64,000 nucleotides of DNA from CAZPWF01 sp964610775 (GTDB lineage Bacteria; Patescibacteriota; Saccharimonadia; Saccharimonadales; JACQNP01), in the NCBI GenBank assembly GCA_964610775.1, contig CAZSZC010000001.1, positions 65,202 through 129,201 on the forward strand, in the 5' to 3' direction. Made by a program: the position numbers and the translations under genes. The notes under the pieces were generated by a model. That model was not told where the DNA came from. It made no database searches and saw nothing but the letters and a program-made list of their open reading frames with translations. Of this stretch, positions 16,704-26,298 are shown piece after piece. The first letter of the stretch is position 1, and the number at the start of each line of letters is the position of its first letter.

Positions 16704-19307
16704 GTGAAGAAAGTACTGAAACGGGTTTTGGGCGACCCACAAATCCGAACTATTAAGCGGCTTAAAAAGCGCGTTAAGGATATAAACGCACTAGGTCCTA
16801 AATATAAAAAGCTTTCCGATAAAAAGTTGGCTGAACAAACAGCTCTTCTGAAAAAAAGACTAGGGAAAGAATCATTAGATAAGATACTGCCAGACGCTTT
16901 CGCGGTCGTTCGCGAAGCTGCAACAAGGACACTTGGTCAGCGTCATTTCGATGTGCAGCTAATTGGTGGTATGGTGCTGCACGAAGGCAGTGTGGCTGAG
17001 ATGAAGACCGGTGAGGGTAAAACACTAGTTGCCACCTTGCCAGTTTACCTAAACGCACTGACAGGCAAAGGTGTTCATGTCGTGACTGTTAACGACTATT
17101 TAGCTCAACTTCACGCTGGTTGGATGGGTCAAGTATATGATTTTCTAGGTCTTAGTACAGCTGTAATTATTGCCGACGAATCGTATATATACGATGCCTC
17201 ATACACTAATAATGATCACTACGATAAGCGCATGAAGCCGCTCAAGCCCTGTACTCGCCAAGAGGCATACAACGCCGATATAACCTATGGTACGAATAAT
17301 GAATTTGGATTTGATTACTTGCGAGACAACATGGTTCGTGAGGTTGATCAGTTGAGGCAAAGAGAACTGCATTATGCAATAGTAGACGAAGTAGACTCTA
17401 TACTTATAGATGAAGCGAGGACACCGCTTATTATTTCAGCTCCATCTGTAACTAGTGGTAATGCCTATGCGCAGTTTAGCAAAGTAGTCCGGCAGCTTAA
17501 AAAAGACGACGACTACGAAGTTGATGAAAAACGAAAATCAGTTGTTCTTACTGACGATGGTATTGAGCATGTTCAGAAGATTTTGGGTGTCGAAAGCTTA
17601 TACGGAACAGAAAATATTCGAACAATTTATCACCTTGAACAGGCACTAAAGGCTCAGGCGCTATTTAAACGAGATAAAGATTACGTAGTTACCAGTGATG
17701 GCGAAGTCGTTATTGTGGATGAGTTTACCGGACGCCTTCTAAAGGGCAGACGATATAACGAAGGTCTACACCAAGCAATTGAGGCCAAAGAAGGTGTTGA
17801 AGTTCAAGAAGAGTCCATGACATTAGCCACTATTAGCTTTCAAAATTATTTCAGGTTATATGAAAAACTAGCAGGTATGACCGGAACAGCCCAAACCGAA
17901 AGCGAAGAGTTTCACCAAATATACGAATTAGACGTTGTTGAAGTCCCATCAAATAAGCCATTGGCGCGTATTGATCAGGCTGACCGTATATATAAGACGG
18001 AAATGGGCAAGTTTAAGGCCATAGTGCGAGAAGTCCAAAAACTACATCATAAAGGCCAACCGGTTCTTATTGGAACAGTATCGATTGAGCGAAACGAAGT
18101 GTTAAGTGGGTTACTTAAAAAGGCTAAGATTCCACACCAAGTACTAAATGCTAAGAGTAATGAAAAAGAAGCGGCAATTATTGCTAAAGCTGGCGAAAAG
18201 GGAGCAGTAACATTAGCCACAAACATTGCTGGTCGTGGTACGGATATTATGCTCGAAGAAAGCGTTAGGAAGCTGGGTGGATTGTTTGTGCTTGGTTCCG
18301 AAAGACACGAATCCAGGCGCATAGATAATCAGTTGCGTGGTCGCGCTGGCCGTCAGGGTGATCCTGGTATGACACAGTTTTATGTTAGTACCGAAGATGA
18401 CCTCATGCGTATTTTTGGTGGCGAAAGAATCGGGTCAATAATGGAACGCCTCGGTGTTGATGATGAAACGCCAATTGAAAATCGCGTAATCTCAAAGTCA
18501 CTTGAAGCTGCTCAGAAAAAGGTTGAGGGCTATAACTTCGATGCTCGAAAAAATGTGGTCCAGTACGACGATGTCATGAACCGCCACCGTAAAGCTACCT
18601 ATACTATGCGCAAAGAAATACTCATGCAGACCGATATTAAAAAGCGCATAAAGCTGTTTATACAAGAGGAAGTGAAGAGGTTAGCAAATTCACCACTACT
18701 CCTATCTGATAAGTTCGAAGAAGCTGTAACAAGTGTATTCCCGTTCGATGAGGATACCCTGGATAGGTTGTTTGATACTGAAGCAACGAAATTCGGTAAA
18801 GTACTAGAAACAGAAGCGTTAGAATTGTATGAATCTAGAGAGATGGCCTTTGGCGAAGAGGTTATGCGCAAGGTGGAAAGAGACATTTATCTCCAGATTC
18901 TCGACAATCTTTGGATGCAACATTTAGAAAACATGGATCATATGAAGGAAGGTATTCATTGGATCTCTGTCGGACAACGCGATCCGCTTGTTGAGTATCG
19001 TCGTCAAGCACAACACATGTTCGAAGAAATGCAGGAAAGTTTAAGACAAGAAGTCGTTAGAGCTGTGTTTAGTGCAGCGCCAGTAGATGAGGATGAGCTT
19101 GATGAGCCTATTGAGACGGAGCTTACCAAAGCTGCTCGTAAGTCGGTAAGTAATGCGGATCAGATAATTGAAGCCGAAGAATTCCACGAAACAGACTTTA
19201 TACCTCAACGCGTCGAACAAGCCGCAAATAAACAGGCGCATGACAAAATCAAAAAAGCTCGCAAGGCAGAGCGAAAGCGAAAAAAAGCAGGTAAGCGCCG
19301 TAAGTAG
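16704..19307 (+). CDS. secA: Preprotein translocase ATPase SecA
   Basis: Motor of the general secretion pathway, acting with SecYEG at the membrane. Walker A MKTGEGKT lies at 100-107, DEVDSILIDEART near 228 is the DEAD-type Walker B, and the second RecA fold has TNIAGRGTDI and RGRAGRQGDPG. The preprotein cross-linking and helical scaffold regions are present. At 867 aa the length is typical. The zinc-binding C-terminal CxCxSG motif is absent; the protein ends instead in a Lys/Arg-rich tail (about 850-867). The start is a GTG with an SD-like AAGAGGGA. TACAAT near 16655 is a probable -10. Confidence 0.96.
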   Translation: MKKVLKRVLGDPQIRTIKRLKKRVKDINALGPKYKKLSDKKLAEQTALLKKRLGKESLDKILPDAFAVVREAATRTLGQRHFDVQLIGGMVLHEGSVAEMKTGEGKTLVATLPVYLNALTGKGVHVVTVNDYLAQLHAGWMGQVYDFLGLSTAVIIADESYIYDASYTNNDHYDKRMKPLKPCTRQEAYNADITYGTNNEFGFDYLRDNMVREVDQLRQRELHYAIVDEVDSILIDEARTPLIISAPSVTSGNAYAQFSKVVRQLKKDDDYEVDEKRKSVVLTDDGIEHVQKILGVESLYGTENIRTIYHLEQALKAQALFKRDKDYVVTSDGEVVIVDEFTGRLLKGRRYNEGLHQAIEAKEGVEVQEESMTLATISFQNYFRLYEKLAGMTGTAQTESEEFHQIYELDVVEVPSNKPLARIDQADRIYKTEMGKFKAIVREVQKLHHKGQPVLIGTVSIERNEVLSGLLKKAKIPHQVLNAKSNEKEAAIIAKAGEKGAVTLATNIAGRGTDIMLEESVRKLGGLFVLGSERHESRRIDNQLRGRAGRQGDPGMTQFYVSTEDDLMRIFGGERIGSIMERLGVDDETPIENRVISKSLEAAQKKVEGYNFDARKNVVQYDDVMNRHRKATYTMRKEILMQTDIKKRIKLFIQEEVKRLANSPLLLSDKFEEAVTSVFPFDEDTLDRLFDTEATKFGKVLETEALELYESREMAFGEEVMRKVERDIYLQILDNLWMQHLENMDHMKEGIHWISVGQRDPLVEYRRQAQHMFEEMQESLRQEVVRAVFSAAPVDEDELDEPIETELTKAARKSVSNADQIIEAEEFHETDFIPQRVEQAANKQAHDKIKKARKAERKRKKAGKRRK

Positions 19308-19322
19308 CGGTCATATCAACAC

Positions 19323-20612
19323 ATGAAACACACAGTCAGTGAGGTTGATTTAAAAAATGGCGCCAAAGGTCTGTTTATTAATATTCCAGATGCAAGCGTC
19401 ATGACCTTTGAAGTAAATTTTAGGGCCGGCGAATACCTTGTGTCGGAGGATAAGTGGGAAACGCCACATCTAATGGAGCATGTTCTGCTTGGCGCGAACG
19501 AATTAATACCAAAGGCTCGTTTATTCCAAGCTGAGTTTGAGAAAAACGGAGCATATAGCAATGCTAGCACTGGGACTTACGATATTAATTATGAAGCTGA
19601 GTGTGCTGATTTTGAATGGGATCGCGTAGCAAGTATGTTGCTGACGGCAATCAGTAAACCACTTTTTTTACAGGAAGAGTTTGATGCTGAATATGGCAAT
19701 GTAGTCGAGGAGCTTAACGCAAGATCGAATAACCATTTTCGACACTTAAGCTTAGCCCTAAGGGGGGAGTATGGCTACAAAGTTCTTACAGATCAAAAAA
19801 GATTAGAACTCATAGAGAACGTCAAACTAGATGACATAAAACAGCACTATGAGACCACTCATGTTTCTACCAATATGCGCTTCATAATCGCTGGCAAACT
19901 GAATCCAAAACGAAAAAAAATACTAACAGAACTACTTGATAATATTGAGCTGCCTCGTGGCAACAAGCGTTTTATTTTACCCAACGAAACCCCAAAATCA
20001 CTCAAGAAGCCACTATATTTGCATAATAATACAATTGATAACATGTATTTTTACATAGACACTTTTATGCGTAGAAAAATGACCAATGAGGAATCCGATG
20101 CCCTAAGCCTTATCAATACTATGCTAACGGAGACGCTGTATTCGCGAATATTGGGTGAAGCGCGCGAACATGGCTTGGTATATCATATGAGTTCCGGAAT
20201 CGGTCAATCAAAGTCTAGTGCAAACTGGTGGTTTGGTGCACAAATCATGCCCAAGAATGCAGAGAGGCTATTTTCGATAATTAATAGGGAATTAACCAAA
20301 GTGTTTGATGCTGATATTTCAAAAAACGATATTGTAGCAGCTAAGCAGTATTCACTTGGTCGTTATCAACGTAGTGGCCAGACAGTTTCTGGTGTTGCAG
20401 CTGGTTATGCCAACAGATATTTTTTCGATGGTTACATCGAAGATTATTATCAATTTCCAGAACGCATCGAGGCGGTTGATAGAGATAAAATTGTTGAGAT
20501 ATCAAAAAACTTATTCCGAGAAAATGTATGGGGTATGGGAGTTTTAGGTAGTTGCGGTAACGAGTTTGTCGATAATCTTGTCCCAGATATAGAATCTCTC
20601 TGGCTAGATTGA
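19323..20612 (+). CDS. M16 family zinc peptidase
   Basis: Processing-protease-like metallopeptidase of 429 aa. The inverted zinc motif HLMEH (49-53) and a downstream Glu (about 130, in NVVEELNAR), 77 residues after the second His, give the full HxxEH-E catalytic set. The second half carries the inactive paired domain with the R/Y-type segment EAREHGLVYHMSSGI. There is no signal peptide, so it acts in the cytoplasm. The gene is 15 bp after secA and may be co-transcribed. The substrate is unknown. Confidence 0.88.
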   Translation: MKHTVSEVDLKNGAKGLFINIPDASVMTFEVNFRAGEYLVSEDKWETPHLMEHVLLGANELIPKARLFQAEFEKNGAYSNASTGTYDINYEAECADFEWDRVASMLLTAISKPLFLQEEFDAEYGNVVEELNARSNNHFRHLSLALRGEYGYKVLTDQKRLELIENVKLDDIKQHYETTHVSTNMRFIIAGKLNPKRKKILTELLDNIELPRGNKRFILPNETPKSLKKPLYLHNNTIDNMYFYIDTFMRRKMTNEESDALSLINTMLTETLYSRILGEAREHGLVYHMSSGIGQSKSSANWWFGAQIMPKNAERLFSIINRELTKVFDADISKNDIVAAKQYSLGRYQRSGQTVSGVAAGYANRYFFDGYIEDYYQFPERIEAVDRDKIVEISKNLFRENVWGMGVLGSCGNEFVDNLVPDIESLWLD

Positions 20613-20677
20613 TATTACTGCTTATGTTAGTATTCTCTTAATACATAAGTTAATAGTCTAAAAACATAAATAATAAT

Positions 20678-21877
20678 ATGGACCCAAATCAAAGTCCCCA
20701 GCAAAACCAGCAGCCAGAGCAACAGCCAGTTTCTCCTGTGCTAGCCCAGGCGCAACAGCCACAAGTAGTAGACAATGCTCAGCCACTACCACAACAGGTT
20801 ATACAGCCTTCTGCTCAGCCAGTAGTTAATAATCCCCAAGTTATAACACCAGCACCGTCAATTCAAGCGTCTGAAGGTTTGCCTTTGTCGGACCAGTCGC
20901 AAGTCGTGCAGCAACCTGGTCAGGTTCAGGCTAACCCAACTACCGCGCCAAGTGTAATTATAGATCAACCAATACAAGCAGCTCCTGATAACAGTGCTGG
21001 TTTATCAAATCAGCCACCGGTAGTTACGGCTATGCCTGGGCTAGCTACTCAGCCAGTAGCTCCTTCTTTAGGGGTTTCAGCTCCTGTGGCGCCACAAAAT
21101 AATGAAACGTCCAATAAAAAGACCCCTCTTGTGACACTAGCGGCCCAGCTAACTTTTAGGGGTTCTGAAGAGCAAAAACCTAAAAGTCTAATCGCGAAAA
21201 TATTTGGAATCATTATGATTATTATTGCTCTGGCTGCAAGTGCAGGCTGTATATATGCAACACAGCATATTAAAGGTGCTCGGCAAGCTATCAAAGAATA
21301 CTCTAACCCCTATGCTGCGAAGAAGGAATCTGACACTAAAAAAGCTATCAAAGAAAGTGGCCCCGATACTCAAAAACTAAATGGTGACAAGCTTGATTTA
21401 TCTAAACTATTCGAGGCAAGCATTGCCGAGCACGCTCAGGATATAAAAGGAAAAGTTAAAGAGCAAATTAATATTTCAGACGGGGTAAGTTTTGCTGTTA
21501 CAGGTATTGAAAGAGGGTGGAGTACGGGAGATGATTATTACAAGCCCAGTAAGAATAAAGAATACATAAAAGTAGCTGTGACTGCGGGATATCGTGGCAA
21601 AACCGGTAGTGGGTCTGTTTCAGATTCTAGCTTCAAGTTACTCAACTCTAAAGGTGGCCTGCAAGATAATAGATATCTAAGCGATAAATTATTGCCAGAC
21701 AATGAGCTTTCATCCGGGTCTACCACACTTAACCCAGGAGATGCACATAGTGGCTGGGTAGTTTATGAAATTGATAAAGGTGAACAAGTGACCTTGGTTT
21801 ATGAGAAAAAGGGCTATAGTTATGCAGATGGAACGAGTAAAGAGTTTATTATGAAAGGATCGGTGGAGTTGAAATGA
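20678..21877 (+). CDS. Type II membrane protein with DUF4352-like domain
   Basis: Residues 1-165 form a low-complexity cytoplasmic tail rich in Gln, Pro, Ala and Val. A single TM helix (about 168-192, FGIIMIIIALAASAGCIYA) is followed by a linker with Lys/Glu and then an Ig-like DUF4352-type domain (about 255-399) with the hallmark KEYIKVAVTAGY and a GWVVYEI strand. Such domains are extracytoplasmic and often lipid- or wall-associated. It overlaps the next gene by 4 bp. No SD is seen, and the short leader before the ATG is A/T-rich. Confidence 0.82.
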   Translation: MDPNQSPQQNQQPEQQPVSPVLAQAQQPQVVDNAQPLPQQVIQPSAQPVVNNPQVITPAPSIQASEGLPLSDQSQVVQQPGQVQANPTTAPSVIIDQPIQAAPDNSAGLSNQPPVVTAMPGLATQPVAPSLGVSAPVAPQNNETSNKKTPLVTLAAQLTFRGSEEQKPKSLIAKIFGIIMIIIALAASAGCIYATQHIKGARQAIKEYSNPYAAKKESDTKKAIKESGPDTQKLNGDKLDLSKLFEASIAEHAQDIKGKVKEQINISDGVSFAVTGIERGWSTGDDYYKPSKNKEYIKVAVTAGYRGKTGSGSVSDSSFKLLNSKGGLQDNRYLSDKLLPDNELSSGSTTLNPGDAHSGWVVYEIDKGEQVTLVYEKKGYSYADGTSKEFIMKGSVELK

Positions 21878-22212
21878 TACTGACTGCACTAATATTCGCG
21901 GCATCAAAGTTTGAGCCATACAAAGTTGATCTAGATCCGCAGTTTGTAATACCAATATTTTACTTTGTGCCTCTACTTATTTGTGCGCTGCTTCATAAAT
22001 ATTCACCTAAGATAATATATGCAATAGTAGGAGTTATTTTTACTGCGTGTGCAGCCTACCTCGCCTATATACTCTATCTTGACTACGCAATCTGGAAGTT
22101 TGTTATGCCTGTAATTGTGGTTTTTGGCGGCCTATCTGGACTGTCAGGTTGGATAAGATTCCTAATGAAAAAAATTAAAAACATTGGTGATGACGACTCT
22201 TACTTTAGCTAA
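21874..22212 (+). CDS. Small membrane protein with three TM helices
   Basis: A 112-aa protein with hydrophobic segments at about 27-43, 48-70 and 72-93 and a short charged C-terminal tail ending GDDDSYFS. No family recognised. The ATGA overlap couples its translation to the DUF4352-like membrane protein, which suggests that the two proteins work together. Confidence 0.7.
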   Translation: MILTALIFAASKFEPYKVDLDPQFVIPIFYFVPLLICALLHKYSPKIIYAIVGVIFTACAAYLAYILYLDYAIWKFVMPVIVVFGGLSGLSGWIRFLMKKIKNIGDDDSYFS

Positions 22213-22229
22213 TCAAATCGTAGCACTGG

Positions 22230-22235
22230 TATAAT
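22230..22235 (+). promoter_or_regulatory. Extended -10 (TGGTATAAT) of prfB
   Basis: TATAAT at 22230-22235 with an upstream TGG. The ATG of prfB at 22246 follows after 10 nt with no SD, so the mRNA has at most a few untranslated bases. Confidence 0.6.
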
Positions 22236-22245
22236 TTAATATATA

Positions 22246-23331
22246 ATGCACGAAATTTCTAAGAAAGCTGGCGAGTTAGTCGGTCAGGTTGATGTAGTTG
22301 TACAGCAGCTGGACTTGGCGAAACTAGAAAATGACCTTGAAGCTTTGCGCAGTAAATCGCAAGCTCCTGATTTTTGGGATAATTCCGATTACGCTCAAGC
22401 AACTATGAAGCGTATTAGTAAGCTTGAATCACGAATTGAACCATGGAGAAAGTTGCAGACTGAACTTAGTGAAGTCTCAGATCTAGCTGCTATGAACGAT
22501 GACTCCGTAGAGGGATTGTTAGAAAAACAATTGGGTGACATACAATCAAAGTTCGATGAACTAAAGCGAGGGCTTCAATTTTCTGGACCCTACGATGATA
22601 GTGATGCAATAGTCGGAATATACGCTGGGGCAGGTGGTACTGACGCTCAAGATTGGGCGCAAATGTTGTTAAGGATGTACGTTAGATGGACTGAGGCGCA
22701 GGGATATAATATTAAGATGATAGATGAGTCGGCCGGTGAAGAAGCTGGTATAAAAAGTGCCACATTTGAGATCGAAGGCAAATATATGTTCGGTAAGCTA
22801 AAAGGCGAGCATGGAGTACATAGGTTAGTGCGGTTAAGTCCGTTTAATGCTGATAACTTACGTCAAACAAGTTTTGCAAAAGTTGAAGTTATGCCAAAGA
22901 TTGATAGTCCTGAGACATTGGTAATTGACGAAAAGGACCTGAAAATAGATGTCTATCGCAGTGGTGGACATGGAGGTCAGAGTGTTAATACAACTGATTC
23001 GGCTGTAAGAATAACTCATCTACCAACTGGTCTGGTTGTGGCTATACAAAATGAAAGATCGCAATTGCAAAACAAGGAAACAGCATTAACAATTTTGCGT
23101 TCACGTCTGGCTCAATTACAAATAGAGCAGCACGCTGAAAAAGTATCAGAGCTAAAAGGTCCAAATCAGTCGGCAGAATGGGGCAATCAGATTCGTAGCT
23201 ACGTGCTGCATCCATATAAGCAGGTAAAAGACTTGCGTTCAAAGTACGAAACTAGTGACGCAGAAGGTGTTCTGGACGGAAAGCTCGATGAGCTCATAAA
23301 AGCATATCTAGAATCAACCCTTGCTCACTAA
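22246..23331 (+). CDS. prfB: Peptide chain release factor 2
   Basis: Terminates translation at UAA and UGA. It carries the RF2-type codon-reading tripeptide SPF (198-200) and the peptidyl-hydrolysis GGQ (243-245) in YRSGGHGGQSVN. The length is normal (361 aa). The reading frame is open from the first ATG, so the programmed +1 frameshift common near codon 25 of bacterial prfB is absent. An intact RF2 agrees with UGA serving as a stop codon in this genome. Confidence 0.96.
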   Translation: MHEISKKAGELVGQVDVVVQQLDLAKLENDLEALRSKSQAPDFWDNSDYAQATMKRISKLESRIEPWRKLQTELSEVSDLAAMNDDSVEGLLEKQLGDIQSKFDELKRGLQFSGPYDDSDAIVGIYAGAGGTDAQDWAQMLLRMYVRWTEAQGYNIKMIDESAGEEAGIKSATFEIEGKYMFGKLKGEHGVHRLVRLSPFNADNLRQTSFAKVEVMPKIDSPETLVIDEKDLKIDVYRSGGHGGQSVNTTDSAVRITHLPTGLVVAIQNERSQLQNKETALTILRSRLAQLQIEQHAEKVSELKGPNQSAEWGNQIRSYVLHPYKQVKDLRSKYETSDAEGVLDGKLDELIKAYLESTLAH

Positions 23332-23339
23332 TGATTTGC

Positions 23340-23345
23340 TATAAT
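23340..23345 (+). promoter_or_regulatory. Extended -10 (TGCTATAAT) of ftsEX
   Basis: TATAAT at 23340-23345, preceded by TGC, lies 8 nt before the ftsE ATG. No SD is present, so the predicted ftsE mRNA is leaderless. Confidence 0.65.
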
Positions 23346-23353
23346 GCTTATAC

Positions 23354-24034
23354 ATGATTCTTTTTGATAGGGTAACGAAAGTATATAATCGCAGTAATAC
23401 CGCCTTAGATCGCGTTAGTTTACATGTTGAGCCCAAGGAATTTGTGATAATTATTGGTAAAAGTGGCGCCGGTAAATCGACGTTATTAAAGCTTCTCACC
23501 AGAGAAGAGCGACCAACTAGTGGCAAAATCGTGGTTGGCGGCGTTGATTATGACAAACTAAAAGATAGAGACATACCATTACTGCGTCGAAAGATAGGTG
23601 TTGTTTTTCAGGATTTTAAACTGCTTCCTAATAAAACGGTATTTGAAAACGTGGCTTTTGCGCTCGAAATAGTTGGTTTTGGCAATAAAGAAATTAACCA
23701 CACGGTTCCGCGTGTTTTGGATATTGTTGGATTGAAGGGCAAAGAGCGTCGCATGCCAATGGAGTTGTCTGGTGGTGAGCGACAGCGTGTTGCAATAGCT
23801 CGAGCAATAGTGCGACAGCCAAAAATTCTAATTGCCGACGAACCAACAGGTAACCTTGACCCGAAACATGCATGGGATGTTATAAAGGTCCTAGAAAAGA
23901 TTAATCGTTACGGTACAACTGTTCTACTAACGACACATAATCAAGATATTGTTAATAAATTGAAGCGGCGAGTTATTACTATTAATGACGGTAAGGTCGA
24001 GAGTGATCGAGCTAATGCGGAGTATAAGCACTAA
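23354..24034 (+). CDS. ftsE: Cell division ATP-binding protein FtsE
   Basis: ATPase of the FtsEX complex, which switches on peptidoglycan hydrolysis at the septum. Walker A GKSGAGKST, Q-loop FQDFKLLPNKTV (the FtsE-typical sequence), signature LSGGERQR, Walker B ILIADEPTGNLDP and the H-loop TTHNQDI are all intact. The length of 226 aa is usual. The stop and the ftsX start share a base (TAATG). Confidence 0.96.
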   Translation: MILFDRVTKVYNRSNTALDRVSLHVEPKEFVIIIGKSGAGKSTLLKLLTREERPTSGKIVVGGVDYDKLKDRDIPLLRRKIGVVFQDFKLLPNKTVFENVAFALEIVGFGNKEINHTVPRVLDIVGLKGKERRMPMELSGGERQRVAIARAIVRQPKILIADEPTGNLDPKHAWDVIKVLEKINRYGTTVLLTTHNQDIVNKLKRRVITINDGKVESDRANAEYKH

Positions 24035-24978
24035 TGAGACGAGGGTTAATATCTTTCAGTCGTGTTGTTAGAGCTGGTTTACAGAACTTTGCGCGCAATT
24101 TAACGTTAGCGATTGCCGCTATGGCAGTCATGTTTATTACTCTTACTATTGTTCTGTTTTCTGTAATAGTAAACGCGACCTTTGCACATACAGTTCAGCA
24201 GATTACTGATAAAATTGATATATCTGTTTACCTGATTGACGATATTAAAGATTCGCAGCGCGAAAAATTAATAAATGACCTAAAATCCATAGATAACGTA
24301 AAAAGTATCGAGTATGTGTCGAAAGACCAAGCTCTTGAACTATATAAGAAGCAGAATGCCGACAATATCGATTTGCTGGTTGCAATATCTCAAACCGATA
24401 ATCCGCTTCCAGCTAGCTTGCAGGTTAAGCCGAAAGATCCAAATAGAATTGATGAAATAAAACAATTCCTTGAAAAACCCGAAATCAAGTCTTTACAATC
24501 GGATGAAACCTCATATTCTGGCGATCGAAAAGAAGCTATAGATAAAATTTCAAAGGCTACAAGGTTCTTTCGTGAAGCCGGAATAGTCGGTGTTATTATC
24601 TTCATGATGGTATCGGTTCTAATAATATTCAACACTATACGAATGGCAATATTTAACCGGCGTGATGAATTAACGATAATGCGATTATTGGGTGCCGGTA
24701 CCTGGTATATAAGAGGACCGTTTATAGTTGAGACAGTAATATACGGAATAATTGCTGGAACTTTGTCGATTGTGGCAGTCGGCTCAATGTTTGCTGTTTC
24801 ATCAAACGCATTTGATGCTAGTAGTCTTGGATTACTAGATATTAAGTTTGCCAGTGATTATTTTGCAAACCATTTCGCTACAATAGTGCTGGTACAGATA
24901 AGTATAGGTGTGATTATTGGTGCTTTTTCGTCTTTCATCGCAACCAGGCGCTATCTTAAGTTTAAGAGTTCAAAATAG
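24034..24978 (+). CDS. ftsX: Cell division permease FtsX
   Basis: Membrane partner of FtsE. The four-TM FtsX layout is visible: TM1 at about 22-48, an extracytoplasmic domain (about 50-175) with ISVYLIDDIKDSQ and the VEYVSKDQAL stretch, then TM2-4 (about 183-205, 228-255, 282-305). The extracytoplasmic loop should contact a coiled-coil hydrolase, and the next gene encodes exactly such a protein. Confidence 0.93.
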   Translation: MRRGLISFSRVVRAGLQNFARNLTLAIAAMAVMFITLTIVLFSVIVNATFAHTVQQITDKIDISVYLIDDIKDSQREKLINDLKSIDNVKSIEYVSKDQALELYKKQNADNIDLLVAISQTDNPLPASLQVKPKDPNRIDEIKQFLEKPEIKSLQSDETSYSGDRKEAIDKISKATRFFREAGIVGVIIFMMVSVLIIFNTIRMAIFNRRDELTIMRLLGAGTWYIRGPFIVETVIYGIIAGTLSIVAVGSMFAVSSNAFDASSLGLLDIKFASDYFANHFATIVLVQISIGVIIGAFSSFIATRRYLKFKSSK

Positions 24979-25043
24979 GTAACAACATACTAAATGAAGC
25001 TAAATTGCAAAGACTTGTGTCTTATGTTAATATTAAACAGGTT

Positions 25044-26234
25044 ATGCTAAAACAAAAAGCTCAACCGGTTATAAGAAGTTTAGGCACAAACATGCTTGTT
25101 CTTGTGTTGTTGCTAGTTTTTACCGGAAGTTTCTTAATAACACCTCTTGTAAAAGCCGATAAGTTTGATGAACAAATTAAGCAATTGTCAGCTGAAAATC
25201 AACAAAAGAAGGAGCAAGTTAACTCACTGGCCATAGAAGCTAGTAGTATTCAAGATACCATTTCTAAGTTGGAGGCACAGATAAGTGGTCTACAGGCTCA
25301 GATTACTGCTAATCAAGCCAAGAATGAAAAACTAAAATCCGAAATAGATATTGCACAAAAAGAACTGGACAAACAAAAGAAGCTTTTGGGTGAAAATATT
25401 AAAGCTATGTATTTAGAAGGGCAGATAAGTACACTCGAAATGCTGGCATCAAGTAAAGATCTGAGCGAGTTTGTTGATAAAGAGCAATATCGTGATGCTG
25501 TGAAGAGTAAAATCAAGACTTCACTGGACAGAGTAACCGATCTAAAGACTCAGCTTAAGAATCAAAAAGAAGCTGTTGAAAAACTTTTGGCAGAACAGCA
25601 GTCACTGCGTAGTCAGGTTGCTTCACAGCGGGCTCAGCAGGAAAGGCTTTTGTCTCTAAACCAGTCACAGCAAGACAGTTTCAATCAAGATATCCAGGCT
25701 AATCAAGATAAAATCAAAGAACTAAAGCGTCAGCAGGTGCTAGAAAACGTTAAGCTTTTTGGTGGTGGTGTTCAGCCTGGTATTCCTGGGGGTGGTGGTT
25801 ATCCATGGGGTAACGCTTACTGTGCGCACACGGGTCAGGTTGGTGGTGATTGTTGGAATTACGACTGGGAATTTAATGGTAGTCCTTGGGATTCATGGGG
25901 TTATGGTTTTCGTAACTGTACAAGTTGGGTTGCATATAAGTTGGCTTCCGATGGCAAAGTAGGCTTTACGTACTTAGGAAATGCAACTAACTGGCCTAGT
26001 GGAGCAGCGGCAAGAGGCATAGCTGTTTCATATGGTTCTGGTGCTAGGCCCGGTGATGCAGCTGTTAGGCAAAGTGGATATTACGGACATGTAATGTATG
26101 TGGAGGCTGTGACTGGTGACGGCCAGGTAATTGTCAGTGACTACAACCGTATGGGCGATGGTTTATATCGTGGTCCAGATGGTGGTAGTGCGGCAGTGCT
26201 GAGTCAATCTGGTTTGGCTTTCATCCATTTCTAA
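25044..26234 (+). CDS. PcsB-like coiled-coil CHAP peptidoglycan hydrolase
   Basis: Probable FtsEX-activated cell-wall hydrolase. Counting from the upstream TTG at 25005, it has a signal peptide or anchor (about 30-51), a long Gln/Lys/Glu coiled coil (about 53-247), a Gly-rich linker, and a C-terminal CHAP domain with Cys305 in NCTSWVA and His362 in GHVMYVE, the catalytic pair. The ftsE-ftsX-hydrolase order matches the streptococcal FtsEX-PcsB system. The ATG at 25044 has TATTAA 7 nt upstream and is my preferred start; TTG 25005 is possible. Confidence 0.88.
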   Translation: MLKQKAQPVIRSLGTNMLVLVLLLVFTGSFLITPLVKADKFDEQIKQLSAENQQKKEQVNSLAIEASSIQDTISKLEAQISGLQAQITANQAKNEKLKSEIDIAQKELDKQKKLLGENIKAMYLEGQISTLEMLASSKDLSEFVDKEQYRDAVKSKIKTSLDRVTDLKTQLKNQKEAVEKLLAEQQSLRSQVASQRAQQERLLSLNQSQQDSFNQDIQANQDKIKELKRQQVLENVKLFGGGVQPGIPGGGGYPWGNAYCAHTGQVGGDCWNYDWEFNGSPWDSWGYGFRNCTSWVAYKLASDGKVGFTYLGNATNWPSGAAARGIAVSYGSGARPGDAAVRQSGYYGHVMYVEAVTGDGQVIVSDYNRMGDGLYRGPDGGSAAVLSQSGLAFIHF

Positions 26235-26298
26235 GTTTTCTGTCGTAGCATAGATGTGAATGTGTAATAATAAACTGGTCAAAACATAGGAGGAATTA

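Noticed and set aside
22246..22330. Programmed frameshift in prfB
   Set aside because: The frame is open from ATG to the RF2 domains, with no in-frame UGA near codon 25.
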